Shown here in pieces: positions 36,247 through 44,808 of a stretch of 64,000 nt of DNA. Position 1 is the stretch's first letter; each line of letters starts with the position of its first letter. Location of the stretch: positions 62,001-126,000 of the forward strand of contig CAVPAX010000002.1 in NCBI GenBank assembly GCA_963701715.1. The letters are read 5' to 3'. A model generated the notes under the pieces. It did not search any database and was not told the origin of the DNA. It was given only the letters and a program-made list of their open reading frames with translations. The position numbers and the translations under genes were made by a program. Origin of the DNA: Methylotenera_A sp963701715 (GTDB lineage: Bacteria > Pseudomonadota > Gammaproteobacteria > Burkholderiales > Methylophilaceae).

Positions 36247-36791
36247 GCCTTAGCTGCAAACTCCGCCACACGCACACCCAGCAATCTGGCCGTTTCCAAA
36301 TCACCCTTAATCGCCTCATCCGGCGAAGCATCGCTCGGCGTAGTCATTAATGCGCCAGTAAATCCGCCTACATAATTCACATCACCATGCTTAGCCGCTT
36401 TGCTATTAGCAGGCATTAAACCTGTGCCCACCCACATACCGGAATGCTGCATGGCAAGTGTGACAAAATATTGAATCGTAGAAAATTTATCACCATTCAT
36501 GGTGGCAGAATTAGTAAATCCCGCAAAAATCTTGTTTTTCCATTTTTGTGTAAACCAGGCTTTTGAGCTTGCATCAGCAAACTTTTTAAACTGCCAGCTC
36601 ACGCTACCCATATAAGTCGGGGAGCCAAAGATAATCGCCTTTGCCGCATCCAGCTTGACCCAATCCGCTTCCGTGATATCGCCGTTGGCATCAATCGCAA
36701 TCAACTCAGCCCTTGCACCTGCTGCAACCGCTTCAGCCTGTTTTGCTGTGTGCCCATAACCACTGTGATACACCACCGCTACCTTTGCCAT
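36243..36791 (-). CDS. Flavodoxin-like NAD(P)H:quinone oxidoreductase / FMN reductase (WrbA-related)
   Basis: A 182-residue flavodoxin fold protein. The FMN phosphate loop is VVYHSGYGHTAKQAEAV (residues 6-22), with a second flavin loop FGSPTYMGSVSWQFK and a third near GFTNSATMNGDK. It is shorter than E. coli WrbA (198) but similar in layout, and would reduce quinones by two electrons in the cytoplasm. AAAGGAAATTACATG gives a good ribosome binding site. It is divergently transcribed from an HxlR regulator, the usual arrangement for quinone-responsive detoxification genes. Confidence 0.85.
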   Translation of the reverse strand: MAKVAVVYHSGYGHTAKQAEAVAAGARAELIAIDANGDITEADWVKLDAAKAIIFGSPTYMGSVSWQFKKFADASSKAWFTQKWKNKIFAGFTNSATMNGDKFSTIQYFVTLAMQHSGMWVGTGLMPANSKAAKHGDVNYVGGFTGALMTTPSDASPDEAIKGDLETARLLGVRVAEFAAKA

Positions 36792-36840
36792 GTAATTTCC
36801 TTTTACGTTTAATTGATTTAGTGCATCATATCAACTATAG

Positions 36841-36853
36841 TTACTAAAAGTAA
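36841..36853. promoter_or_regulatory. Dyad TTACT-AAA-AGTAA between HxlR gene and its target
   Basis: A perfect 5-bp inverted repeat with 3-base centre in the 92-base divergent promoter region. HxlR-family regulators act as dimers on short TACT/AGTA-type dyads, so this is the best operator candidate in the gap. The match is short; the assignment rests on position. Confidence 0.45.
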
Positions 36854-36883
36854 GTAGGCACTTAATTATCATATAGGTACTTT

Positions 36884-37288
36884 ATGGATACTAACGAACA
36901 AATCCAGGAAACAATCGAAGAAAAAACCAATGCCTGCGCATTTAGCGCAATCTGCCCGACGCGTTTGGTACTCAATAGAATCGCAGATAAATGGACAGTG
37001 CTGGTGGTAATTCTGTTGCAGGACGGCACCAAACGATTTAGCCATTTACAACGTGAGATAGACGGCATTTCACAAAAAATGCTCACGCAGACCTTGCGCA
37101 ATCTAGAACGTGATGGACTTGTAAGCCGAACAGTGCATGCCACCGTACCGCCAAAGGTAGAATATGCCCTCACCCAACTTGGGCACACGCTTAAAGACAT
37201 GCTCTACGCGATTAAAACATGGTCGGAAGCTAATATTGAGGCTGTACTTAGCGCACAGAAAAGCTACGACGCGCTAAATGAAAAGTAA
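36884..37288 (+). CDS. HxlR-family transcriptional regulator
   Basis: A 134-residue winged-helix regulator. The HxlR signature is ADKWTVLVVILLQDGTKRF, then FSHLQREIDGISQKMLTQTL and LERDGLVSRTVHATVPPKVEY. Two cysteines, C18 and C24, lie just before the DNA-binding domain; a cysteine in this place is the redox or quinone sensor in YodB- and QorR-type members. AGG sits 6 bases before the ATG. Divergence from the flavodoxin-like reductase suggests it represses that gene until oxidants or quinones modify the cysteines. Confidence 0.93.
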   Translation: MDTNEQIQETIEEKTNACAFSAICPTRLVLNRIADKWTVLVVILLQDGTKRFSHLQREIDGISQKMLTQTLRNLERDGLVSRTVHATVPPKVEYALTQLGHTLKDMLYAIKTWSEANIEAVLSAQKSYDALNEK

Positions 37289-37294
37289 CTCACG

Positions 37295-37373
37295 CACCCA
37301 ATAAATATAATGCCCTGCAAGCCAATATCCATGCGCCATTCAGGGCGTACGTTTGAGAAAAATATATTGGGTG
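37295..37373. repeat. Nested inverted repeats between convergent genes
   Basis: Outer arms CACCCAATA (37295-37303) and TATTGGGTG (37365-37373) enclose inner arms GCCCTG (37312-37317) and CAGGGC (37341-37346). All are perfect. The 79-base element fills most of the 118-base gap between hxlR and pldA, which point toward each other. It could be a bidirectional terminator, though no long T-run follows either arm, or the remnant of a small mobile repeat. Confidence 0.55.
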
Positions 37374-37406
37374 ATTACTAAAACTCGTTATGAATTTAGC
37401 AATGCA

Positions 37407-38582
37407 TTATCTTGCCAACGATATACCAACACGCAATTGCGTTCCACGCCGATGGTTATAATCAATTAAGGTTTCACCATAACCACCAAGTAATTGAAAA
37501 TGTAAAAACGTACCTGTACGCCCAAAAAGCTTATCACTTATAGGATACGACAAATCAAACTGACCTTGAACATAACCCCCTGTTCCTTGACGATATAACC
37601 CGGTTAAAATTGCACCGTCTTCCCTTCCGTAGCGCGCCATCCAATCAACGTATCCGCGATAATGGTGAATGTCCAGATTGTCTGATTTTTCAATATATTG
37701 ATATATCTTCGGCATAAACGTGAATTGTCTACCGCTAGAAAAATCCATACCCCAAAATGGCTGCACAAATGCAATATTTAATGAACGAGACTCATCTCCA
37801 TCTCTACCATTAGATTCATGTTCAAGCCCGAATTTCCACCTATTAGGATTCAAGCCCTTACCACTTTCTTCCCAATTATAATAAATACTAGGTCGATAAC
37901 TCGTATCTTTAAATGGACTGGAATCGCTGCCGATATCCCATATGCTGGTTTGAGTATAGGCAAAATATAGGTTGCTGGCATAAGGTATAAATGTTGCAAC
38001 AGTCGCATCTGGATCAAAGGGACGATATTTAAAACTTAGCTGAAACCTGGCATCAAAGTTTCTTTCTTTACTAGAGCCTACAATAAAATATAGCGGCTCA
38101 TTTGCCGTGATTGTCGGGTCTTCTTTGGGCGCTGAAATAACTATCGTACCGGACTTTTCTGCAGAATCGTCTACATTATCTTTTATCGATGCGGCTTCTT
38201 GCTGACCAGTCAAAATTTCATCTGGTGCGGCCTCAACTGTGTTTGCGGCCAACAATAAACGGTTAGATTCAAGATGCGCAAGTTCGGCGCGCACATTACC
38301 TTCAAACTTAGATTTAGCGAAGCCTTTATATGTGCGCCTTATGTCGGTGCTGGCGCCCTTTTCGACCAGCATAATTTCTACTTGCTCATGTGAGTTCTGC
38401 CCATCAAGCAATAATGTCAAGTTATCAGGCCATGTAGTCATGCTGCTTGGCTTAACTACTTCTATCAGCAACTCTCCATTGCTATTGAGCAATGCATTCG
38501 GAGTCACAATCAGCCAACCCTCTGATGCAAAAGAAGTCTTTATAAACAACAAGATGATTACTATCCAAGATTTATTTATCAT
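37407..38582 (-). CDS. pldA: Outer membrane phospholipase A (OMPLA)
   Basis: A 391-residue protein: signal peptide (residues 1 to about 19), an N-terminal extension of about 140 residues not found in E. coli PldA, then the OMPLA beta-barrel. The active-site motif HESNGRDGDESRS has catalytic H255 and S257; asparagine lies upstream in the preceding strand region. YTQTSIWDIGSDSSPFKDTSY matches the conserved barrel segment. It hydrolyses phospholipids that have flipped to the outer leaflet, active as calcium-bound dimer. The extension's role is unknown. The upstream gap holds a probable repeat element. Confidence 0.9.
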   Translation of the reverse strand: MINKSWIVIILLFIKTSFASEGWLIVTPNALLNSNGELLIEVVKPSSMTTWPDNLTLLLDGQNSHEQVEIMLVEKGASTDIRRTYKGFAKSKFEGNVRAELAHLESNRLLLAANTVEAAPDEILTGQQEAASIKDNVDDSAEKSGTIVISAPKEDPTITANEPLYFIVGSSKERNFDARFQLSFKYRPFDPDATVATFIPYASNLYFAYTQTSIWDIGSDSSPFKDTSYRPSIYYNWEESGKGLNPNRWKFGLEHESNGRDGDESRSLNIAFVQPFWGMDFSSGRQFTFMPKIYQYIEKSDNLDIHHYRGYVDWMARYGREDGAILTGLYRQGTGGYVQGQFDLSYPISDKLFGRTGTFLHFQLLGGYGETLIDYNHRRGTQLRVGISLAR

Positions 38583-38644
38583 CAGTTCGTCCTTACGTTT
38601 AAAAAAAGCTTTGCATCATTCCGGCGAAAACACGGACTGACAGT

Positions 38645-38905
38645 ATATGCGGAATTTGACTTTCAATGCGCTAGCCGCGCCTTCGGCTTGAGCAACAGAT
38701 GGATAAGCGGGGAGGACTGTTTCAGGGCGTAGCCCAAGTTCCGCAACCGCCCAGAGCTCGCAAAAACCGAAGTGGAAAACTGGCAGCGGGGCGTGCTTTT
38801 GGCTCCGGCCGCTTCGCATAACCTAAAGATTAGCCTACGCCGCAACTTCGTTGTCTTTAGTTTCTTTCTTTTGGCTAAGCAAAAGAAAGAAACTCGCCTA
38901 AGGGC
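38645..38905. repeat. Probable dispersed intergenic repeat element
   Basis: About 260 bases, more GC-rich than the neighbours, between pldA and the nuclease-like gene. One end is a perfect palindrome with 14-bp arms (AGTTTCTTTCTTTT at 38859-38872, AAAAGAAAGAAACT at 38881-38894) around GGCTAAGC. Inside is a small hairpin GGGCGTAGCCC (38725-38735). I recall very similar stretches between genes in many beta- and gammaproteobacteria, often mis-annotated as short proteins; I cannot verify copy number here. Short open frames across it look spurious. The rest of the 38583-38916 gap shows nothing else. Confidence 0.55.
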
Positions 38906-38916
38906 AAAAAAAACAG

Positions 38917-39471
38917 TTAGGTCTTAAAGTTCAGTTGAATAGCTGGGTATGATTTACTAACTGAATCGTAAGAAAATAAAAGAAATGCTGATGTAATCTG
39001 CAAAAAAGGGCCAAAGCTTACTGATGCTAACTCAGCTTTTACAAAATCAACAGCCAACATCGGCTCATCAGTGAATAAGCAAACCAAAATGCTTACATAT
39101 GGTCCGCCATTATAGTTTTTCTTATCTTTTTCACTTAGGCGGTGTTCAATAAGTGACGCTAACTCACTCGACTTCCAAACACGATATACATTTTGCCCCT
39201 GTGCATTGAGTCTAGCTGCGTCACTACAGACAACTTCTGTAACTTCAATTGCTATATTGTTACCTTCTACATCTTTGCAGACGCAGTCTGGAGGGTCTTG
39301 TTTGTAAACTGTAGGTGAATGTAAACCTAGATTAGTTGTGTTGTTGAGAGTGGTAAGAAGTTCCTTAACTACGCCAAGTTCCTTTATCTGCTTATCAGGC
39401 CACTCAAAAAAAGAAGCATACTGTCGCCCTTTAATAAGAATTTCCAATGCGCTTTTTAGGTCATCGCTCAC
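38917..39471 (-). CDS. Uncharacterised protein with PD-(D/E)XK-nuclease-like motif
   Basis: A 184-residue soluble protein. DPPDCVCKDVEGNNIAIEVTE (split here: PPD at 60-62 and IEVT at 75-78) has the layout of a PD-(D/E)XK nuclease core: PD, a short beta-turn, then hydrophobic-E-x-T, with threonine in place of the usual lysine, as in several variant families. The flanks are mixed alpha/beta. GTG start lies 9 bases after the rimO stop, so it may be read from the same transcript. It is not a usual rimO neighbour and looks like an accessory gene. Nuclease or defence function is inference only. Confidence 0.6.
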   Translation of the reverse strand: MSDDLKSALEILIKGRQYASFFEWPDKQIKELGVVKELLTTLNNTTNLGLHSPTVYKQDPPDCVCKDVEGNNIAIEVTEVVCSDAARLNAQGQNVYRVWKSSELASLIEHRLSEKDKKNYNGGPYVSILVCLFTDEPMLAVDFVKAELASVSFGPFLQITSAFLLFSYDSVSKSYPAIQLNFKT

Positions 39472-39479
39472 AATAAATT

Positions 39480-40818
39480 CTAACCCCTAGGTGGCCCACC
39501 CCTTAAATCATGCCCATCCGCGCTATAAATCTCCACTTCCACAAAATCACCGGGTTGTAAGCCTTCGGCATCCTGGCAATACACAACACCATCAATCTCT
39601 GGTGCGTCGGCTTTTGTGCGGCCAACCGCTTCGATATTGCCTTCTGCGTCATGTACAATTTCATCCACCAGCACGGTTTGCATCGTACCGATTTTATGGT
39701 GAAGCTTAGCCGCACTAATGCGCTCTTGCACCGCCATAAAGCGGCTCAGGCGTTCTTGTTTCACTTCTTCCGGCACTTGGTCGGGCAAATCATTCGCCTT
39801 GGCACCATCCACCGCAGAATAGGCAAAACAACCCACTCTATCTAATTGCGCTTCTTCCAAGAAATCGAGCAGCATTTGAAAGTCATCTTCCGTTTCACCC
39901 GGAAAACCCGCGATAAACGTACTGCGGATGGTGATATCCGAGCAGGTTTCACGCCATGCTTTAATACGCGCTAAATTATTCTCAGCATGCGCAGGGCGTT
40001 TCATCGCTTTTAAAATACGCGGACTGGCGTGCTGAAACGGCACATCCAGATACGGCAAAATCAAGCCATCTGCCATCAGCGGAATCACGTCGTCCACGTG
40101 CTGGATATGGATATACATAATGCAGACGCACCCACACACCCAGTTCGCTCAAGGCTTTACTCAGATTAGTCATGTGCGTTTTTACCGGGCGGCCATTCCA
40201 GAAGCCGCTTCTGTACTTCACATCCACGCCATAAGCAGACGTATCTTGCGAGATAACTAGAATCTCCGAAACACCTGCATTCACAAGGTTTTCCGCCTCG
40301 TTCATCACCTCGCCTATCGGGCGGCTGACCAAATCACCACGCATGCTAGGGATAATGCAGAAGCTGCAACGGTGATTGCAGCCTTCTGAAATTTTCAAAT
40401 ACGCATAATGGCTAGGCGTTAAACGTATGCCTTGTGGCGGCACTAAATCTACAAACGGCTCGTGCAGTTTCGGCAAATTGGCGTGCACATGCGTCATCAC
40501 TTCCTCCAGCGCGTGCGGGCCAGTCACGGCTAAAACACTAGGGTGCGCGTTGATGACCACGTCTTTTTTCGCACCCAAACAACCGGTAACAATCACCTTG
40601 CCGTTTTTGTGCAGTGCTTCGCCAATCGCTTCCAGGCTTTCTTGCACAGCGGAATCGATGAAGCCGCAGGTGTTGACGACGACCAAATCGGAATCTTCAT
40701 AAGTTGAACTGATTTCGTAGCCTTCAGCACGTAACTGTGTGAGAATGCGCTCGGCATCCGAGCCTGCCTTGGGGCAGCCGAGGGATACAAAACCAACTTT
40801 TGGTGTGGATGTTTTCAT
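39480..40818 (-). pseudogene. rimO: Ribosomal protein S12 methylthiotransferase RimO, one-base frameshift
   Basis: The gene spans 1339 bases, one more than a multiple of three. The first frame (from 40818) holds the N-terminal cluster cysteines C15, C51, C80 and the radical-SAM motif C147-x3-C151-x2-C154 (SEGCNHRCSFC), up to LHYVYPYP. The family then expects HVDDVIPLM; here that continues only in another frame, through LPYLDVPFQHASPRILKAM to the C-terminal TRAM domain. The extra base lies near 40101-40104, where CCAGCAC replaces an expected CC-N-CAC. RimO adds a methylthio group to aspartate of S12. Real inactivation or a sequencing error are both possible; everything else in the gene is intact. 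Confidence 0.9.
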
Positions 40819-40842
40819 TTATATTAATTACTCTAAAAACTT

Positions 40843-41730
40843 TTACTCTAAGAAATAGCCAGCAAGCCAAATCGAACTAACGCCACAGGCAATGAGCACT
40901 AATTGTGAAATGGTCGCGTGAAGTTCGGTGCGCTTATGCAAACTGGGGATTAAATCGGCTACTGCAACATAGAGCATGCTGGCGGCGGCCAAGCCCAAAA
41001 TAGTCGGAATCCAGCCTTGCACTTGACTTAAAGCAAAGTATGCAATGGCGCCACCCACAACTGTGGCAAAACTGGAAACCAAATTGAACGCAAATGCCTG
41101 TTTTTTGCTGTAGCCTGAATGCAGCAGGATTAAGAAATCGCCGACTTCTTGCGGGATCTCATGCGCAATAATCGCAATCGCTGTCACGATACCGACTTTT
41201 ACATCCACCATAAAAGCAGAAGCAATCAAAATGCCATCGACAAAATTGTGGAATGTATCGCCAATCATCACCATCATGCCACTGCGGCCATGATCATGTG
41301 CATGAGAATGCGCATGATGGCTTGCAGCATGCAAGTTCATTAGAGGCTGCTTAGTGCTGACCTGCTTATATTTGGTAGTGTGAGAATGCGTTTCCGGACA
41401 GTCTTCCTCGGTATGAATGGCGTGCACCTCGCAATGGTCACCATGGCAATGCCGCCATATCACCAGTTTTTCAAGTGTAAAAAATAACAAAATACCGAAC
41501 AGCACTGTTCCGGTCATGTATTGTACATTGCTGGCAACTTTTATCGCTTCTGGCAATATCTCTAAAAATACAGCGCCAAGCATCGCACCAATCGCATAGC
41601 TGATTAGCATGGGGATAGCCGTGGCACGTGCGTTCAAAGCCACCAATGCGGCCCCTGCCACGCTTAAAATACCGCCGACGAGGCTGAATAATACAATCCA
41701 GAGTAATGCAGAAAAGTCAGGGATAGTCAT
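40843..41730 (-). CDS. ZIP-family metal transporter
   Basis: A 295-residue membrane protein with about eight helices. The TM4 metal motif is DTFHNFVDGILIA and the TM5 motif is HEIPQEVGDFLILL, both diagnostic for ZIP transporters (zinc or iron uptake). Between TM3 and TM4 is a long cytoplasmic loop (about residues 93-150) with very many histidines (HCHGDHCEVHAIHTE; HHAHSHAHDHG), a likely metal sensor or buffer. It lies 25 bases upstream of rimO in sense of transcription. Specific metal cannot be assigned. Confidence 0.9.
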   Translation of the reverse strand: MTIPDFSALLWIVLFSLVGGILSVAGAALVALNARATAIPMLISYAIGAMLGAVFLEILPEAIKVASNVQYMTGTVLFGILLFFTLEKLVIWRHCHGDHCEVHAIHTEEDCPETHSHTTKYKQVSTKQPLMNLHAASHHAHSHAHDHGRSGMMVMIGDTFHNFVDGILIASAFMVDVKVGIVTAIAIIAHEIPQEVGDFLILLHSGYSKKQAFAFNLVSSFATVVGGAIAYFALSQVQGWIPTILGLAAASMLYVAVADLIPSLHKRTELHATISQLVLIACGVSSIWLAGYFLE

Positions 41731-41764
41731 GAATCAATACAGAAAAAAGTTGTAGCATTATAAA

Positions 41765-42496
41765 CTAAGCTAACCAGATCAGCGTCGCCATACGCCCGGT
41801 GATATTGTCCCGCCGGAACGAGAAGAACTGCTCTGGGTTGCTGTAAGTACAAATTCCGCCGCCATAGACTCGCGTCACGCCGCGCTCAGCAAGGCGCTGC
41901 TTGGCTAACATGAAAATATCTCCCAACCATTTTTCACCATGTGGTTTAAACGCAGCTTCTGCCTGTGGCAGTTTTTTGATAAAAGCATCGCGTACTTCAC
42001 TACCGACCTCAAATGCCTGAGGGCCAATCGCGGGCCCAAGCCAGACCAAAATCTCACTAGGTACGGACAGCATTTTATCCAGTGCACATTCAATCACTCC
42101 ATCCAGCAAGCCTTTCCAGCCGGCGTGCACAGCTGCGACCTCTGTACCTGCCTGATTACAGAAAAGTAAGGGCAGGCAATCTGCCGTCATGGTTGTGCAG
42201 ACGACATTGCGTTGTCGGGTGTAGCTGGCATCGGCATCCGGTGGCGCGCAATCCACCTTCTCCGCATCTATCGTCAGCGTACCATGTACCTGATTCAGCC
42301 ATACTGGCTCGCTAGGCACAAAAGAGGCTAACCGTTGGCGGTTTGCTGCAACATTGAGTGAAGCATCACCTACATGGGCGCCAAGGTTCAGCGTGTTATA
42401 AGGTGCAAGGCTAACACCACCGGTGCGCATTGTCTGCAAAGCATGCACATTGGGAGGTGCAGGCCAATCTGGAACGATGAAGTCACTATTCTGCAT
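41765..42496 (-). CDS. pgeF: Purine nucleoside phosphorylase / laccase-domain protein YfiH (PgeF)
   Basis: A 243-residue protein of the multi-copper polyphenol-oxidase-like YfiH family. Markers are TMRTGGVSLAPYNTLNLGAHVGD, VWLNQVHGT (metal histidine), TADCLPLLF (metal cysteine) and VHAGWKGLLDGV (second histidine). E. coli homologues act on purine nucleosides or edit peptidoglycan precursors. It follows rluD, with which it overlaps by 11 bases, the standard bamD/rluD/yfiH arrangement of betaproteobacteria. Confidence 0.92.
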   Translation of the reverse strand: MQNSDFIVPDWPAPPNVHALQTMRTGGVSLAPYNTLNLGAHVGDASLNVAANRQRLASFVPSEPVWLNQVHGTLTIDAEKVDCAPPDADASYTRQRNVVCTTMTADCLPLLFCNQAGTEVAAVHAGWKGLLDGVIECALDKMLSVPSEILVWLGPAIGPQAFEVGSEVRDAFIKKLPQAEAAFKPHGEKWLGDIFMLAKQRLAERGVTRVYGGGICTYSNPEQFFSFRRDNITGRMATLIWLA

Positions 42497-43565
42497 CGTT
42501 TAAAACATCGTCCCCGTCGTCTTCAAAATCGTCATCTTCACCTTCATAATAATCAGTCTCTTCATAGGAAAAATCAAAAGGCTCATCTATTGGCGCATCT
42601 TCATGGCGCATCGCTTCAAGCAAGGCCTTCATGTCATCTGCAAGTTCAATTTGCCATTCCATCGGTTGGTTAGTCTTAGGATGAATCAATCCTAGTTTAA
42701 TCGCATGCAGTGCCTGTCGCTTAAACCCAGAAACCGCATCTTTCAAGGTTTTTGTCATGAGTTTATGAGGAATAATATTACCTATGCCATAGACAGGGTC
42801 ACCCAGTATTGGCGCCTTCAAAAACTGTAAATGCACTCGAATCTGATGAGTACGGCCAGTTTCAAGAATACAACGTAAATAAGTATGCACGCCAAAACGT
42901 TCCAGCACTTCATAATGCGTCACTGCAGGCTTGCCCGTGCGGGTGACCGCCATCTTGGTGCGCGCATGAGGATGGCGACCTATCGGCTGGTTGATTGTGC
43001 CATTGCGCCAGATTTGTCCCCAGACAATCGCGCGATATTCACGTTTCACCGTACGCGCCTGCAGCTGGCGTACCAGGCTGGTTTGCGCTTCGAGTGTTTT
43101 TGCGACTACCAGCAAGCCGCTGGTGTCCTTGTCCAGTCGGTGCACAATACCGCAGCGTGGAATCTCAGCTAACTGCGGCGCATGATAAAGCAAAGCATTC
43201 AGCAACGTGCCGCTCCAATTACCTGCTGCTGGATGCACCACCAGACCAGCAGGTTTATTGATAACGAGCAATTCGTCATCTTCGTAAACAATATCCAGCG
43301 GAATGTTTTCTGGCAAAAACGCTTGTTCTTGAGGATTAACCTCTGGCACAACATTGACCTGCTCCCCGCCCCAGACCTTGGTTTTTGCAGTGACAGCCTG
43401 ATTGTTAAGCGTCACCAAACCCGCTTTTATCCAAGCTTGCAAGCGGCTGCGTGAATGCTGCGGTAACATTTTCTGCAATGCAATGTCCAATCTTTCGCCA
43501 CCCAAATCCATGGGAATGTTGAGCGTAATATCTGTCTTTGTTTGCATCGGTTTTTTCTTTGGCAT
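42486..43565 (-). CDS. rluD: 23S rRNA pseudouridine synthase RluD
   Basis: A 359-residue enzyme: N-terminal S4 RNA-binding domain (ERLDIALQKMLPQHSRSRLQ), catalytic domain with HRLDKDTSGLLVVAKT (catalytic aspartate), GRHPHARTKMAV and GRTHQIRVHL, and an acidic C-terminal tail rich in D, E and Y (about 330-359). It makes pseudouridines in helix 69 of 23S rRNA. Divergent from bamD, a conserved arrangement. Start is either 43565 or the ATG at 43547. Confidence 0.95.
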   Translation of the reverse strand: MPKKKPMQTKTDITLNIPMDLGGERLDIALQKMLPQHSRSRLQAWIKAGLVTLNNQAVTAKTKVWGGEQVNVVPEVNPQEQAFLPENIPLDIVYEDDELLVINKPAGLVVHPAAGNWSGTLLNALLYHAPQLAEIPRCGIVHRLDKDTSGLLVVAKTLEAQTSLVRQLQARTVKREYRAIVWGQIWRNGTINQPIGRHPHARTKMAVTRTGKPAVTHYEVLERFGVHTYLRCILETGRTHQIRVHLQFLKAPILGDPVYGIGNIIPHKLMTKTLKDAVSGFKRQALHAIKLGLIHPKTNQPMEWQIELADDMKALLEAMRHEDAPIDEPFDFSYEETDYYEGEDDDFEDDGDDVLNDAE

Positions 43566-43569
43566 CAGT

Positions 43570-43575
43570 TATAAT
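43570..43575 (+). promoter_or_regulatory. -10 box TATAAT ahead of bamD
   Basis: A perfect TATAAT hexamer in the rluD/bamD divergent region. No good -35 at 17 bases is visible (TCGGTT lies there), so strength is uncertain. Its position favours the TTG at 43604 as the bamD start. Confidence 0.4.
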
Positions 43576-43603
43576 GAAACAAATTTATTTGCAGGTTTTC
43601 ATT

Positions 43604-44431
43604 TTGAAATATATCGTGAAACGTATTTTACCGCTTTTATCCATCGGGCTTTTAGCTTTATTTATGCAGGCATGTGCTATTTTCGGTGACCCTACCGAAT
43701 TGGATGACACAAAAGGCTGGCAAGCCGATCGAATCTACCAAGAAGGCGAAGCCAAAATGATAGACAAAGACTATGATAAGGCCATTGTCTATTTTCAAAA
43801 ATTGGAGTCACGCTTTCCGCACGGTAAATATGCAACCCAGGCGCAGCTTGAAATTGCCTACGCTTATTACAAAAAAGGTGATCCTGTTTCTTGCGTGGCC
43901 GCGACGGATCGCTTCATAAAATTACACCCCAATCATCCGAATGTTGATTACGCTTATTACTTAAAAGGCCTTGCCAGTTTTAACGAGCGCGGGATTATAG
44001 AAAAATACACCGCACAGGAAATTAGCGACCGTGATCCGAAAGCGCTTAAAGTGTCATTCGCTGCATTTAAAGAACTGACAGAACGCTACCCGAAAAGCCG
44101 CTATTATAAAGATGCCACACAACGCATGGTATATCTGGTAAACACGCTTTCTCAACACGAAATGCATGTTGCGCGTTATTACATGAAGCGCCAAGCTTAC
44201 CTGGCAGCGCTTAACCGCGCCAAATATGTGCTGGAATATTATCCGAACTCTATTTCTGTAGAAGAGGCGCTTGTCATTAGCATCAGTGCTTATGACTATA
44301 TGGATTTGACAGATTTAAAAGAAGATACCTTACGCGTACTTAAAACCAATTATCCACAAAATCCAATGATTACCGGCAAAGTCATCGAGGATGAACGCGT
44401 GTGGTGGAAATTCTGGGAAAGCCTGTACTAA
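43604..44431 (+). CDS. bamD: Outer membrane assembly lipoprotein BamD
   Basis: About 275 residues: a short lipoprotein signal peptide (KYIVKRILPLLSIGLLALF) ending MQAC, then TPR repeats, including AQLEIAYAYYKKGD, ADRFIKLHPNHPN-like and PNVDYAYYLKGLASF. It is the essential partner of BamA in beta-barrel insertion. Start choice: a TTG at 43604 has AGG 8 bases upstream and gives a normal signal peptide. A perfect TATAAT at 43570-43575 would put the mRNA start near 43582, which would exclude the ATG at 43574. GTG at 43616 is a further candidate. Divergent from rluD. Confidence 0.9.
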   Translation: MKYIVKRILPLLSIGLLALFMQACAIFGDPTELDDTKGWQADRIYQEGEAKMIDKDYDKAIVYFQKLESRFPHGKYATQAQLEIAYAYYKKGDPVSCVAATDRFIKLHPNHPNVDYAYYLKGLASFNERGIIEKYTAQEISDRDPKALKVSFAAFKELTERYPKSRYYKDATQRMVYLVNTLSQHEMHVARYYMKRQAYLAALNRAKYVLEYYPNSISVEEALVISISAYDYMDLTDLKEDTLRVLKTNYPQNPMITGKVIEDERVWWKFWESLY

Positions 44432-44458
44432 AAACTTAACTGTCATCTGCTACCTACC

Positions 44459-44779
44459 ATGAGCTACTTGAATAAACTGCCAGGATTCATCAGATCACCG
44501 TCAGGATTTGAATGGGTTTTATTTAAAAAAATACCGCTTATCTTCGCAATTGGGACGGCAATTCCTGGTGGCATAATGATAGATCTATATTTTAACAATG
44601 CTGTACTGACGCCAGAACAGCAAAAAATCATCTACCAATGTTTTGGCATTCTGTTTAGCTATTGGTTTTTAGTGGGCGTGGTTGCAATTGGGTGCATCCT
44701 GGTCATGATCATGAAAGGCCCAGCTTATGTTGCAGATCCCTATGAGCTGCCCAAGGAAAACAAACTTCAAGATAAATAA
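44459..44779 (+). CDS. Small two-helix membrane protein of unknown function
   Basis: A 106-residue protein with two predicted membrane helices (about 27-46 and 63-89) joined by an acidic loop, and a hydrophilic tail YVADPYELPKENKLQDK. I do not recognise the family. It follows bamD by 27 bases on the same strand, so it may share its promoter. Reading frame, hydrophobic pattern and position support coding. Confidence 0.7.
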   Translation: MSYLNKLPGFIRSPSGFEWVLFKKIPLIFAIGTAIPGGIMIDLYFNNAVLTPEQQKIIYQCFGILFSYWFLVGVVAIGCILVMIMKGPAYVADPYELPKENKLQDK

Positions 44780-44808
44780 TGCTTGCCGAATATCAAAACA
44801 CAAGAAAA

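Noticed and set aside
38616..38845. Two overlapping short open reading frames (60 and 67 codons) on the minus strand.
   Set aside because: They lie inside the probable repeat element, in different frames, with no ribosome binding site and no recognisable protein pattern.
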